Assembly (NCBI RefSeq): GCF_024323335.1
Contig: NC_066583.1
Location: 16,910,665 to 16,974,664, forward strand
Source of the DNA: Lathyrus oleraceus
Taxonomy: Eukaryota; Streptophyta; Magnoliopsida; Fabales; Fabaceae
Length of the DNA: 64,000 nucleotides
Direction: 5' to 3'
Shown piece by piece: positions 21,407 to 34,385 of this stretch (positions are counted from its first letter, which is position 1; every line of letters starts with the position of its first letter). A program made the position numbers and the translations under genes. A model generated the notes under the pieces. It saw only the letters and a program-made list of their open reading frames with translations, made no database searches and was not told the origin of the DNA.

Positions 21407-23999
21407 TCAAACAATCCTACAAGCACAGATAGCACACACTATACACAAGCAAGTGGCTCAAACAAGGGTTAGGTTTTAGTCGAGGGGTCATATCAACCTC
21501 AACAAACAAACCTCTGGAACTGGGTGAATGTTGCTCTTAACCTTGCCATTGAGGGGCTAAGATGAAGCAGATGAAAGGATGAAGTGAGGATGAGACCTCA
21601 CAACTCTTATCCCTGGCCTGGGAGAGCTCAAGACAAGAATGTGTGGGTTCAGAAAGTGGGAACCCTTCTACACATTAAAACTGACTCAACTGTACAATTG
21701 TACAAGATCTTGGGTTTGTATCTGCAATGCATCAACACAGTGGTGTGAGCAAAGCGGATGACACACTGAATAGTGGGGGATAGATTGCATATCCCTACCT
21801 TCCACCAATTGCCTCTTCACTTAGGAGGACTTTGACTCTATGCAAGGACAAAAGTAAACAATCACAAACATTGCCTCTTAAGGAGGACTTCAGACAGTTG
21901 CCTGGCCAAGTAACAGGCCAGGTCTTCCAGACTACATGAAGTAAAAGAGACATACCTCAATGCAAATTGCTTATACAAGCAAAGCAAAGCAAAAAGTTCA
22001 CAAGGAACTAAGCAACTAAAGCACCTGAAACAGTCAAGCAGATGTTAGTATGCAACTTCAAACAAAACAAACAGAAACAGACACCAACAGTCAATTAGAG
22101 GCACATGGATGTGCAAGGCACAAGGCTTAAGGCATGTGAGCCAAGCCACCTACAAAACACACAAGTTAGTCATGATATTTAAGCAAGCTCAGTCAAATGA
22201 ATTGGTCTTAATGGCCATTTGATGGTCAACCTGAAAACACAAGCTCAAAGGTGAGTAACAGGACCACTAGGGCAAGCCTAGGGTCAAAAGAGATTAAGAA
22301 AGTCAAAACAGCAAGGGGTAAGTATCCAAAATCATGTTCAAACAATTAGGAAACAAAACCAATTGGTTCACATTCATATCAATCATCATCATCATTTCAT
22401 GAACCATTTAGGTCAAAGTATGGCAAACAGAAGCTCATAGGAGTCAACAGCAAGACTTAACTCAAAAGTCAACTCAAACATTTCCCAAAATCACCAAATA
22501 AATCATGATCAAACCTAACACATAGCATGGTAAGCATGTCAAATTTCATCCCATTTGGATGAGAGGAAGGCAGTCAATGAAAATCATGAAGTCAAACCAA
22601 ATTCAAGCATGCACAAAGAAAGTCAACAAGCATGGGTCAACTTCAAAAAATCATATCAAATTGAAAACAGATGAGAAATGAATGAGATTAACACCAATGC
22701 CAATCTTGAGATGTCTAGTTATCACATATCAAATTTCATGTCCATCTAATAAAGTATGAGAATTTCACAAATGAAATGGGAACATGTGTCACACAAAGTC
22801 AACTATTGACTAGGCAGGGGAGAAAATCTCAAACAATTAGGAAAATAGCTCAAATAAATCCAAGAAAATTCACATGTGAACTAGACATACAAGAGTAGGT
22901 TCATGCAAATTTGGGGTCATTTGGATGTAAGGAAGCATGGTAATGAAAATCATGAAGTTGGACATCAATGGTGTGACACAAGTTGTCACACCCTAATTCA
23001 AAAAATCATATCTCACAAACCACAAATGATAAATTCACAAACTTTATACCAAAATCACCATGAATGTGTCTAGTTTAAGCACAAAAAATTTGGGAGCCAT
23101 TGGATAAAGTATCATCATTTCACAAATGTTTTGGCAAGATGTACAAAATTTGGTCACATGTCACAAACCCTAGCACCATTTAAAAACCACTCACCCAAAA
23201 ATTCTGGAAAAATAATGATAAAAAAGTAGAGATCATGATGAACACAACACAAAAAATCTCATTGAATTTGGATCAAAAATGAGCAAGTTATGAATTTTGG
23301 AAGGTTGGTTATAAAAATGTGAAATAAATGAAGCAAGAATGGCATTTTTGTAATATTTGAATCCACTTAACAAAACACAGTCGTTTTGGGCAGTAAATGG
23401 AATGTTTTGATTGGCTGGAGGGAGAAATGGCCATGCACACGAAAATGGGGGCAATTCTGGGCAAATTGGGATTAGGGTTCATATCCAAAAATCGTGATTT
23501 CACAATCTCATCCAAAAATCGAAATTGAATACATGGAAATGATCAGCAAGCCATGGCAAACAAGAATCTACCATTGATTTTCATTAAAACCACACAAAAG
23601 TCAAGAATCGAGCAGAAACCTATTCTAACATCAAACTTCAAAACCATATATCTTCATGGATAGATAATCATTTTCAAAAAGGAAAGCAACATGATACTCA
23701 GCATTGAAAGACCTATACTAAACATGTATTAATTTGGAAAATAATGGAGCTCGAAAATTTACCAAACTGAACAGGGCAATGTTGAATGTGATGCTGGAGA
23801 TGCTTCCAATGCTTGACAGGTATCCAAATAGCTTCAAAGGGTCCAAGGCAAGCTGTTTGACATTTAACTTGAACTTGAATCAAGCTGGAAATGAAGATGG
23901 CCACTGAACTGGTTTTTGCTTGATTTTGAGAAAGGTGATGTTTTTGATTTTCAAACAGTGAGCAATGGAGGTTTGAGACAGCTTCAATATACCCTATGG

Positions 24000-26250
24000 A
24001 TCATGACAAACTAATTTGCTAAGCTGGGAATGGCCTGAAAGTGAAAGTGGCTTTGAAAATGCAAATTTGATACAATGTGACAAGTTGAAAAGTGATTTTG
24101 AGTTCTTGATGTTTTCTGCAGGTTTTGAGGCTTTGGACACTTGCTATGTGATATTTGAGATGTGTTTGCAATGCTCTTTTGATCAACAAGTGCTTAGAAC
24201 AAAAGCTGTCATGTTTTGGCTATTTGGTGGCTTTTTGAATGAAATGTTGAGATGGACCAAACTGCTATGGTTGGCAAGGCAAGGTTTTGGTTTTGACAGC
24301 AAGAATGAAGAAATACTGTTATCAAAGCAAGGCAGGGTTTGTTACTTTGTTCAGTTTTTACAGGTTTTGGAAGAATGGCCAAGGGTGTATGGTTTGTGGC
24401 TGTTTTGTGGTGGGAGAGCAAGGGTTTTCTTGCTGCAGAGTTTGGACAGAGTGAGTGAGATGCCAAGCAGGGTGAGGTAGTTTTAGGATAAGTGGTCAAT
24501 GGTTTGCTGTGTGGCTGTCATGTTTGAAGCCACTGTGTTTTGGACAGGGAAGGTCAAATGCAAAAGAGCAGGGTCAAGGTTGGGAGAGTACTGTTATGCA
24601 GTTTTAGACACTGTTGCTAATGCCATACCAAAAAGTGAGGAGGACATGGTGTTAAGCCAAAACCAGGTTTGGTTCCTCGGGGGTTTTGACAGAAAGAATT
24701 GGAAAATGCCAAGCCATCTATGGGTGTGGTGCAGGTTTGAGGATTAGTTAGGCCCTTTGCTTTTTGCTGCAGTGTGGTTCTTTCTCCTGGTTTTGATGCA
24801 GGAAAATAAAGTGTCTAATATGCTGTTCTCAAGCTATGCCATGCTATTGGACATCTCCTTTTGGTTTTGGCAAGGCTTAGGTTATGTCATTTGGTGTTTT
24901 TTTTGAATAGGTCTTGAAGGAGTGCAAGAAGAGATTGTCTTTTGAAGATGAATAAAAGGTTGGTTTAAAGGCAATGGCTATTGGAAGTTGCTTTTTTGGT
25001 GGTAAGGCAAAGGCAAGGTTTGGTCCTATGAGAATTTCTTGACTGGTTTGGAAAAATGCAAAATGTGTTTTTTGAGAGAATGAACTGATGTGTGCAGTGT
25101 TTTTCTTTGTATGGTATGGCTGCAATTCTGGTTTACAAAATGAGGAATGGATGGTGAAGCATCAATGCAAGGCTAGGCTAGGTTCATTGGTGTTTTGGAC
25201 AGAAATTTGAAAATGGCCAAAAGTGAAGTGTTTTGTGAATGAGAGCACAACCAAGTTTTTCTTGCTGTTGGATGTTGGCTTTTTGATGCTGCAGGATTTG
25301 ACAGTGTGGCAAATGAAGGTTGCTAGGTTGCTGCAGGGTTTGGACACACAAATGCAAGGCTCAAGTTTGGTTCTTTTCTGTTTTGACAGGTTTCTTTTGG
25401 TAAATGCAAGTGAGGTCCATGGATGTGAAGTTAATTTTGGCAAGGCCAAGCTTGATCTTTTGTGTTTTTTTTTTGGACTGAACTTGCAAAAGGCCCAGAT
25501 GTGGTTTTGTTTCGCGTCCCTCCATTTCTACTGGTTTTTGCCCCTAGTCGTATTTCACATGACAGGAAAACCAACATAACCCATGCTGTCTTGTACTGCC
25601 TGTTCTTTTTGACAGCTTTTGTGTAAAAATGCCAAGATGATGTCTTAATGAAAAATGAGTGAAGTTCTGTAGTGTGTTGTTTTGGTTAGGTTGGACAAGT
25701 TTTGTAATGATGGACAAGGCTGCTGTTTAGAAGTTCTTCTGGTTTTTTCTGTTTTTTGACAGCCCTTGTGAAATGCAAGTAATGATGATTTTGAGAGAGA
25801 GTGAAATTCTGTGTGTGAATGCTGCTCTTGTTTATTTTTGACAGAAAATGTGTTGGTTTTGAAATTTTGTTGTCCTCTCTCCTTTGTGGTTTGGCCAGGT
25901 TTTGACAGAAAAGTGTGCCAAGCAAGATAAGAGCATGGTTGGAGAAAAAGTGAAGGTGATTGTGGTATGCTGCTACTGTTAATGCTATTGTCCTTGACAG
26001 CAAAATGGTGGATAAAAATCTGCCATGGACAGTACAAGTTATGGTTGGAAGTATGGTAGCATTTGTCCTTTCCAAAATTTAAGCAAGCAAGGAATGGCTT
26101 CTTGTCTTGCTGTTAATTTTAGGCTGCAGATGAGGCTTCAAATGACAGAAAAATGACTTGCCAATTTCTGTTTGAAGGTACCAAGGCATGGTTCAAATGT
26201 AGGCATGGAGAGCATGGGTGAAATTGTACCTTTCTTACAATTCAAGCAAC
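24000..26250. repeat. Degenerate repeat block expanding LTR B
   Basis: This 2.2-kb G/T-rich block (plus strand) is absent from LTR A. The string TTTGACAG or TTGACAG recurs at irregular 70-400 bp spacing (near 24292, 24684, 25296, 25382, 25608, 25755, 25837, 25904), along with phrases like GCAAGGCAAGGTTTGG. Frames of up to 154 codons occur here on both strands but show no domain and are identical in the two LTRs. The copy in the right LTR is at about 38350-40600. Confidence 0.65.
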
Positions 26251-27356
26251 CAAGCAATGGCCTTATGTACTGCACATTTTGACTTTGCAAACACACTTAA
26301 AATGACATTTCTGAGCTTTCCCAATTGGCCAAATGTTGAAAAAAAGTTTATATCAAAAAGTCAACTCATGGTCAAACTTGCATTTAAATGAAAGAGGTCA
26401 AAATATGCCATTTTGATTGGTGAAGTTTGGGCTCATGAAATTTATATTTTTGGAAAGAGGGGATCAAATGTGACTTGTAGGAAAAACCCCACCAAAATTG
26501 GCCAAACGGTTTGAGAGATATGGCCCTTTGAAGTTCAAGATTTTCTGAAATCGATTCGATCATAACTTGCCAACCACACATGGGAATTGAGAGTTCTAGG
26601 ACTTTTTGGAAACGGGAGAACAAGATCTTCAACTTTCATGTTGGGCAAAAATTCATTTGAGGCTTGTATCAAAATGTAAGTTTGAGGATCAAGACTTTCC
26701 ATTTATGGCAGGTTTCAGTTTCAGGCCCAGTTTCTATTTTGGGAAATTTTGATCTGGCTTCAAATTCCTCCATGATGGTGTTTGGCATGATGTATGATGA
26801 CTATTTGGACATGAATGAACTCTCACAAACCACTTCCAATCATCCAATCACTGATTAAATGGACAGTTGACCAACAGTTGACTTTTAGGATTTCTGTCTG
26901 ATTGTGCATTGACTGGTGACTCCCAAACCCTAATTCCTTGAGAACTTGACTTCAAATGATGTTCCAAGTTGTATGGACTCTTGATTATTGATCATGGTGC
27001 CCAAATTCCACAAGAATGGCCACCATCCACTGCTTTGACTGACAGTTGACTTTTTTAGGGTTTTTGACTATCTGTGTATGAACTGCTGACCTCTGAGCCC
27101 TCAACCCTTGACCAAAATACTCCAAATAGACCTCCAAGCCATGTGAACTTGTTGGACAAACCCTAAGGCCTTGATTTAATGAGAAATTCCTTTGCTTGCT
27201 TGGTTGACTGATCAGGAGATTAGTTTGACCTAATTCTTGATTGCTTGCTCTTGAGGCAACTGTGAACAATGCAAATGCTATGCAATGGACCATGATATGC
27301 TATGACCTAATATGAAAATGTATGTACAATGATAGGTGCAAATTTGAGGTGCTACA

Positions 27357-27369
27357 GCTGCCCCTATTC
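27357..27369 (-). other. Polypurine tract of element B
   Basis: Same sequence as the PPT of element A, next to the inner end of the 3' LTR. A copy with one change (ACTGCC for GCTGCC) also follows the other LTR at 41711. Confidence 0.72.
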
Positions 27370-27624
27370 AATCAGCTGGGAACCCGAATGGATGAGAGCA
27401 ACGGCTGTCAGACTTTCAGGGTAAACAGGGATTGAATACCAAGAACCGTAGAATTTGCACAATACAGGGATCCACCAATGGAAACGTCCACTGGGATTTG
27501 ATATTTATTACTGGGTATTTTGTTTTTGGTTTTGTTTTCAAAGGGTATGGCCACATCCAGACATCACAACGATGACGAATGGGAAAAGAAATCACAACTA
27601 GATGCCAACGGACAACTAGGAAAA
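27370..27624 (-). other. 3' UTR of B next to the PPT
   Basis: The first 80 bases match A's PPT-side sequence (5816-5910). The rest has no recognised feature. Confidence 0.4.
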
Positions 27625-27845
27625 ACTCGACGTTTACCAAGACCAACGGAGAGGTAACCAGACATTAATGAATGACTGGAAGGGATACAACCATACGTCA
27701 ACGGACGAAATGGGAAAAACTCAACGTTTACCAAGACCAACGGAGAGGTAACCAGACATTAATGAATGACTGGAAGGGATACAACCATACGTCAACGGAC
27801 GAAATGGGAAGAACTCAACGTTTACCAAGACCAACGGAGAGGTAA
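27625..27845. repeat. 94-bp tandem repeat in the 3' UTR of B
   Basis: Units start at 27625, 27719 and 27813 (third partial). Degenerate relatives continue to about 28013. Each full unit contains CCAGACATT...AATGACTGG, a hairpin of the same CCAG/CTGG class as in element A, and ends with decayed versions of A's TTTACCGA motif. Confidence 0.85.
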
Positions 27846-28013
27846 ATCCACGTGGGGACAGGTACAACTAGACGTCATAGGACGAATAGGAAAAACTCGA
27901 CGTTTATCGTCACCAACGGAGAGGAGGAAACTCTACTGGGGAGAGTGAACACAACCAAATCATCAACGGATGATCGGGAAAAACTCGACGTTTATCGACA
28001 CCAACGGAGAGGA

Positions 28014-28311
28014 GAATACTTCTTCGGTCTGAATACCGGTAAATTGGCCTTGTGCCATGAGTACATCGACCTGATCGTCGGAAACTCCTTCGGTCTGAAT
28101 ACCGGAAAATTGGCCTTGTGCCATGAGTACATCGACCTGATCGTCGGAAACTCCTTCGGTCTGAATACCGGGAAATTGGCCTTGTGCCATGAGTACATCG
28201 ACCTGATCGTCGGAAACTCCTTCGGTCTGAATACCGGAAAATTGGCCTTGTGCCATGAGTACATTGACCTGATCGTCGGAAACTCCTTCGGTCTGAATAC
28301 CGGGAAATCAT
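28014..28311. repeat. 66-bp tandem repeat in the 3' UTR of B
   Basis: TTCGGTCTGAATACCGG recurs at 28023, 28089, 28155, 28221 and 28287, exactly 66 bp apart. Because 66 is a multiple of three the array stays open in several frames. The resulting repetitive proteins are not credible genes. Confidence 0.93.
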
Positions 28312-31290
28312 AAGTACATATTATCTATCCGTCAAAACATAGATAATACACTCGCATGGAAGATTATCCATAACCGGGTTGTAGGTTGTTAAATGAATAA
28401 TCGACCAAAAAGAAAGGCATCTGGGTACCAGACTAGGTATGCAAAAGATGACCAATCAACAGGGGATAAAGCTGCTAACTCGGAGCAAGTATCCAAAAGG
28501 AAGGGGAAGACCCAATGGGGACAATACTGCTTGATCAAAGCAAGTATCCAAAGGGGACAAGACCATTAATACCACAAAGAGGGGATTACATCTACCGGTT
28601 TGTAGGCAGAAAACCACGGAAAAGTAACTAGTCATCAATAGGATGAGCACAAACGGTCAACTCCAACAAGGGGATGAAAGTGGGATTTTACAACTACCAG
28701 CTAGTAGGTAGAAACCCACAAAGATAGGACTTACAACTACCGGTTTGGTGGTAGAAGCCAACAAATTCCGCTGAGGATAAGATGAATGAGTGCCGGTTAG
28801 TGAGCGACTATTCATTTATGCCCCAGGGAAGCACAGGAGACAGCCGACAGAAAGCCAATTTAGGATCGATCCAAAAAGGCAGACTGAATCAAGACTCATC
28901 CTAATGAGGAAAGAACTCAATAGGGAAAACCCATCCCATTAAGGAGGGAACGGAAGCAACCGTCATCCACGAGGATGTATCTCAGTGGGGAAATGGCAGG
29001 AAAAGATTGACACTTTCTGCTTAAGGGGTAGACTCTACATGGAGAGATCAGACACACCCATATCTGCTTAAGGAAAAAAGACCCAAGCTGGCAAGACGCT
29101 AACAATTGGGGAGTAACACTGCTGGGGATACCCACTCGACTGAGGAATCACCTGTTCGGAAAACACCAACCTCTCAACCATGCTGATGAACCCAATTCTG
29201 AAACCGATCCAATGGCGTGATGCTAAACTCTTTCCAACAACCCAACCTCGGCTGGTCACCACGGCCTAGGGCTAATGGATATGCTTGTAATGTTGATGCA
29301 TGAGTTTTTTTTCTTGCTTTACACAATGCCCCATGATTATGGAAATGCTATGTACTAATGATGCGATATGCTATGCTTATCTAAATGATGAATGCATAAA
29401 CACACGTCTCCCTCAGAGACAACACCGGGGAATTCCAGGAACTGTGCTGGGGAATGGTACAGCGACTTCACTGGGAGGAAGACTCAACCAATCTTCAGAT
29501 AGGATAAACCCTGCTTTGGAGAATGTCTGTTACTCCGCTAGGAATAACCCACGCGATCCATGGGTAGAATCAACTCAGCTGGGGATGCAGATATCAGTCC
29601 ACTACAGAAACCCATCCAATCCACTGGTAGGATGAACTCTATTGGAGAAATAAATACTACTCCACTAGGGACGACCTAACCAATCCACATGTAGGAGAAT
29701 CACTGCTGGTGATGCATTTCATAAGACCCACTCCACTTGGGGAACTTGCTGAGGAAAAACCACACCATTCTGCTGAGGAGAACAATCCTAGTGGAGAGAG
29801 CAACCATAGTGGCGAGAGTAACAACTCTGTCGAGGATGATAGCACGTCATATCATACTGGAGATGAATTCCCACAAACCTGCTTGGGATAAGCACCCACG
29901 GCCATACTGGAGATGATAGCATCACAAAACCAATTGTTGGGGAACACACCAACGGTCTACAGACAAACTCCACTGGGGTGCTCCCGAGGAAAATAACTGT
30001 CAGGTGCTCAGCGGGGATTCTCAACTGGGGAAATCTGCAAGCATAGGCCTGCTGGGGAGAAGCAATCCTTAGATCTGCTGGGGACAGAAGGTACTGTCTA
30101 CAGGCATCTCTGCAGGGGAAACAACTCTGATAGCTTCAATACTGACTTGGGCTGGGGACGTGATAACCTTCAGGCTTGCTGAGGAGACAACGATCTCGAA
30201 TCTGCCAGGGAGATCATACTCTCAATCCTCTGGGGAGATACAGCTTGTCTGACAGGGATGTCGGTCGACTCGTCGAACACCAGTATCCATCATCCACCCA
30301 TAGTGCTGACTTTCCACTTTTAAAAACTCCCAGACTCTTCTGGACTTTTCTGCTCCATCATCTTGTATTCCCAACTCGTTCGTACTTCACGGAGGTTGAA
30401 CTCTTGGGATTTATACATACCTTCCAATCATCAGACTTTGAAGAGTCTTCTTGATTAACCTTCCAGGATCGTTGTCGTAATCCTTCGCTGTCTTTTCACC
30501 GTTCAACTATCCCTTGCCCCTGATTGGACTCTGAGGGGATCTCTTGTCAAAAAGGTTCATATTACCACTGGCAAGTGAATGAAGATGTCTAACAGCACCT
30601 GCACAAGAAATCGTCAGATAAAAACGTGCCCCAGGTATGCCCCATGATAAGGCTCAAACATCACTCTACTGGGGATGCCCCACGATAGGGCTAATAGGGA
30701 CTTGGAGGGAGAAATGTTGCACTACTGGGAGCATGAAGATAAAAACTTTCAACCAAACACTGCACTGAGCAACCTCACTGAGGAGAGACCATACGAGGTT
30801 CTGCAGGACAAAGATACAGTCATGCTCGAGATACGAACAATTGTCTTACCTGTTGGTAATCATACCACCCCCGGGAGAGCACTGTGGGTCTCCTAAGTAT
30901 CCTTCCATCATTGTGAACGTTCACTTTGTTTAAGAACAATTTTTTTGAAAAATTTGTTTATTTTTGAAAACAATGATACTTTATCAATTAAGACATGCAA
31001 AACGTTTGTTGAGTTGAAACAAATAAGAGTGCAAATAATTGGATAAAAGCTCAAATTGATGTGATGGAATAGTAGTCTGCAAAGGGCGAGACTCCATAGA
31101 TCTGTGCAAGTTTGAAATCGGTGATGTATATTGGAGAGGGCTACATTGAACATAATGACCTTTCCTCTACCATTCTGAATTTGCGATGTATTCAAAGCTT
31201 CAGTCGACGACGAATCGAGAATCCCTGACGGATGACAGATATAGAGCACAGTCTTGTCAAGATGCAGTTACTTGCCAAATCCCTAATTTT
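28312..31290 (-). other. 3' UTR of element B
   Basis: No gene is seen. The start (28312-28400) is homologous in reverse orientation to D 62310-62400. Hairpins with CTACC/GGTAG arms and eight-base loops occur at 28694-28711 and 28737-28754. The middle (about 28800-30250) is full of 'ctggggaa'-type motifs as in A and D. The right end (30850-31260) matches D 59590-59900. Confidence 0.55.
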
Positions 31291-31293
31291 TGC

Positions 31294-31445
31294 CTAGATT
31301 GCCCCAGTGTGAGGTGATCAATCTAGCGGGATGCAAATTCTTTTTTTTTTCAATGTCTCTAACTTTTGCCTGGATCGCCCTTTCGGGTTTTCAATCCACC
31401 GAGACGCTCCTTTTTGACTAAGTCGCCCTTTGGGGTGTTTGACTT
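31294..31445 (-). ncRNA. Tandem structured-RNA modules downstream of the integrase remnant (B)
   Basis: Three minus-strand hairpins: CCC-GAAA-GGG with arms GGATT/GATCC (31372-31397); CCC-CAAA-GGG with arms AAGTC/GACTT (31420-31445); and an 8-bp stem CTAGATTG/CAATCTAG (31294-31326). They correspond one-to-one to D's modules and partly to A's. Confidence 0.6.
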
Positions 31446-31471
31446 ATCGAGCTTTTGCTTTTTTTTTTGTT

Positions 31472-31763
31472 TTAGGCGAAGTATTTCTTGACTGCATCGG
31501 AATTCACAGGACGAGTGAACTTTTCCATCCATTGTTGTGAGTGTCAAAACATTGCTTGAAGAGGCTCTTTTGACAACATATGGACATTCATAGCTTGGGG
31601 TTCACTTGCCCCTGGAATCGGGTACGAAAGACAAGACTTTTTTGAGCACAAGGTTCCTTGGAACACACGAGGTTTGACCTTCTTAACGCGTGCTTTCTTC
31701 ACTCTCTGCTGATATAACTTGACCACGACACATGGCAGTTGATCTAATTCAGCATCAGCCAAC
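31472..31763 (-). pseudogene. Integrase C-terminal remnant (element B)
   Basis: The minus-strand sequence matches the last ~95 residues of the A integrase (QLYQQRVKKA, KKVKPRVF, LTTMDGK) but with several frame changes, ending at TAA 31472-31474. The catalytic core is absent. The left edge of homology in the gene (ADAEL, about 31763) is the same as in element D. Confidence 0.75.
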
Positions 31764-31905
31764 TTGGGACTTTGAGGGTGCTATTTCTCTTTTGTTTTTT
31801 TTTCTTTCTTTTTCTTTCTTTTGATTTCTTTTGATTTTGATTGATTTCTTTTTTTTTTGACTTTGCACCCTCCTCTTTCTTTTTCTCTTTTTTTTTTGAT
31901 AATGC
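31764..31905 (-). other. A-rich deletion junction in B
   Basis: Reading on the minus strand, RT-linker sequence ends at CTGGGGCATTAT, then comes an A/AAAG-rich tract, then ACCCTCAAAGTCCCAAG and the integrase remnant. Element D has the same junctions (58795-58919). It replaces about 2.5 kb of RT, RNase H and integrase. Confidence 0.8.
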
Positions 31906-32086
31906 CCCAGTTGGCTGTTCTGCTGATTCTCGAGAGGCAGCTGAGTGATCTTCTTTTCTTGCTCAAGAAGTCGGGAAATCTCGTCAGGAATCCCTTCAAC
32001 ATCATCTTCGTCCACTTCGAATACAGGGAATTCAAAATTGGGAGATGACGTCCGATCATTATGTTCAATGGGTTTGAGAAACAACT
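31906..32086 (-). pseudogene. N-terminal RT-exon remnant (element B)
   Basis: The minus-strand frame includes NFEFPVFE and DEDDVEGIPDEISRLLEQE, corresponding to the acidic linker that opens the RT exon in A (ELPAELVRLLKQE). It is truncated before any RT motif. Confidence 0.75.
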
Positions 32087-32352
32087 TGCATAAAGATTTT
32101 GATATGAAAAGCTCTTTGAAAATCAAACAAGACAATCGTTATGCAGATGAAAAGATTGCTTTTATTCTTGTTTTTAAGGTTTTTTGTGATCACCAATTTC
32201 ATGCAAAAAGCGAAAAGGGAAAACAAATGGAAAAACAAATGTTTTAACATGAATTATTTGAATGAAAATATCATTGCACAAAATGTTGCCAACAATGTCA
32301 TCACTTCTCCTTTTGGCATGGGAGAAGGGTTTTTAAACAAAGTGATTATTAC
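32087..32352 (-). other. Intron-like sequence (element B)
   Basis: T-rich sequence homologous to D 58335-58603. A possible donor GTAATA lies at 32352. The acceptor position reads TGCAA instead of TGCAG (about 32090), so normal splicing here would be damaged. Confidence 0.5.
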
Positions 32353-33347
32353 AAGGACTTATGAACAACTGTAGGAACGCCCACAGTGACCCAATTGTGA
32401 TAGATCCCACCAGGGATGACAACTGTCAGTATCTCTTGCATTAGCAGCTTCTGTTTTCTGAACAACCCTTTTGAAGAAAAAGTCGGCGCCAACCCAGGAC
32501 TTGTTATCTTCAAACTTGATTAGCACGGGGACCTAAGTCTTCCCAAAATCAGAATACCTGACCTCACAAGGTCTTGAACCTTCATCTTCAGCTGGAAACA
32601 ACTGTCCACATCATGACCAGGAGCTCCTGAATGATACACACAATGCTGCTCAGGCCTATACCACCACCGAGGGTTGACGGGTATGGGCGGCGGGTCTCTG
32701 GGAGTAATCAAGTTCCGCTCTATCAACGAGGGACAGAGCTCGGCGTAGGACATGGGGATTGGATCAAAATGATCTTCTTCCTCTCACTACTCGTACTGGC
32801 TTGATTACCATTGTGAGGCTGGGAAGCCTGCTGCTGAGGACGATGTTGTTGATGCCGATATTGCTGAGTTGACCTTCTCTGCTGTTATTGAGGTTGAGTT
32901 GCTGGAATAGTCACACCAACAGCCTGACGATACTGTCCTCTGTTCACACTCCTCCGTCGGTGCACAGCATTTGTTTCAATCTCTCCCCTTTTGGGTGCCC
33001 CAGAGTATAGCTTCTTAGAACTGGAAGAACTTTGAAGAGCCAGGATGGCGAACCAGAGCGCGGGTTGCTCTGACATTAACAGTCTCTGCAGCAAGAGGCT
33101 GTTCACTGATTCTGATCCCCCTCAATTCATCTCCCACGACATGATCATTGACGAGAATAGTGACAGCAACATTCTCATGAACGGGTACATCCACTGGTGG
33201 AGCACGGTGGACCGGTGGAATCACGGCTTCCAGTCTTTGGGCTAAGGCACGCAGCTCCTCTTGCCCCTGAACAACTCCTTGCATCATCGTCATAAACTGG
33301 GCCATGTTTGCCCTCATCTCAGCCAACTCTGTCTGAACTCGGTCCAT
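32353..33347 (-). pseudogene. Gag-pro remnants (element B)
   Basis: Three pieces of the A-type gag-pro remain. The gag N-terminus (ATG at 33347, MDRVQTELAEMRANMAQFM) runs to about 33031. It is joined to the serine-rich linker after gag (SSSSSKKLYSGAPKRG, about 33030-32890), so the gag core is deleted with a frame change. The zinc-knuckle region (CVYHSGAPGHDVDSC, about 32640-32600) follows. The last piece is the C-terminal end of gag-pro (about 32440-32373). The protease active site is missing. No functional protein is expected. Confidence 0.8.
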
Positions 33348-34366
33348 AATCCTCTGATGATTGAGTCTGGTTGAGTAGCGGTGCGGTCGGCGGTCAGCAA
33401 ATCCTCTCTCAGTCAAGAACCAAAGTGAGAAGTCCCTCCAAACATGTCTGTAATGCAAGGATGCTATGTGCATGATATGCATGATATGGGTACTATTTTG
33501 TCATGAATGATCCTGATAAAGGATATGCATATGCAAGTTAACTTTTCTTTTTCATGCATTACTATTTTTTTGGAAAATAAACATGCTATGATGCAAATGA
33601 TGCAACACGACTGGTCAGGCTGTGCGTCTCAAGGCACAGGGTCAAAGCTTCGGCTTGAATTCTGAACCACACTCATCTGAAACCCAAAGTCAATCTGATC
33701 AACTGGCATCTGAACCCATGTCTGGAGAACTGAGTCACCATCTGAGCGAGTACCCTCAAATTCAGCCCAGGGATCCGAAATAAACGGAACCCTCTGATCA
33801 ATACCAGGGTCAAACCTCCGGCGTCCAGAAATATAGCTCGTAGTCACTATCAGTACCAGGAGTCACCAACTGTACCTGTTAAAATGAACCCTTCCCCACT
33901 CACGGGTGTAGTCTAGGCCAGGGTAAGGTCAAGAGAAACGCAGGATAAATAACCTTTCGCAGAATATCATCCTGTGCACACCCGATGTATGCACCGATAA
34001 TATCCCACCAGGGTCTGAACTGCTCGTGATATCAATGTTCCGCTAAGTGGCGCCATACCACCCGCTTCCCATGAATCACTCTATTCCTAGTCATCCTAGA
34101 TTTCACTCATGGTCTGGGTATTGGACCTTTTACCTCAACTGACTCTTCCCCCCACACAGAGAGAAACAAACAACCAGCCAGGTGAACAGATGAATAAATG
34201 CAAACATTAATGCAAACATAAATGCAAACAATGAACAATGAATGCAAACAGTAAATAATGAATGCAATAAATAAACACAGCACAAAGCAACCAAACCCTA
34301 ACCTAGAGAGCGCTAGGAGAGACTCGCTCAGGGAAGATGGACCAGCATAGGTCAACTTCTCTATGT
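33348..34366 (-). other. 5' leader of element B
   Basis: Homologous to A's leader (especially 33880-34366 against 17840-18324), but ORF1 is absent. No gene is seen. Confidence 0.6.
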
Positions 34367-34383
34367 CCCCAGCAGAGTCGCCA
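34367..34383 (-). other. Primer binding site of element B
   Basis: The minus strand reads TGGCGACTCTGCTGGGG, two bases from the LTR at 34386 and identical to D's PBS. The match to the tRNA-Arg-type site of Ogre is intact. Confidence 0.9.
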
Positions 34384-34385
34384 GC

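Larger units (their letters stand above)
20036..27356 (-). repeat. 3' LTR of element B (7321 bp)
   Basis: It starts TGTCGCATCGCGCG and ends GGTGCTACA. It is about 54% longer than LTR A, mainly through a repetitive block at about 24000-26250 and the enlarged hairpin repeat at 21108-21406. Compared with the other copy (34386-41710) I noticed about nine substitutions and four one-base indels. Confidence 0.93.

Noticed and set aside
24016..24480. 154-codon plus-strand frame in LTR B (and its copy at 38369-38833)
   Set aside because: It lies in the degenerate repeat block of the LTR, has no domain or homologue in LTR A, and owes its duplicate to LTR identity, not gene conservation.
27852..28313. 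Long repetitive frames on both strands in the B 3' UTR
   Set aside because: They come from the 66-bp tandem repeat, which is a multiple of three and therefore stays open in several frames.
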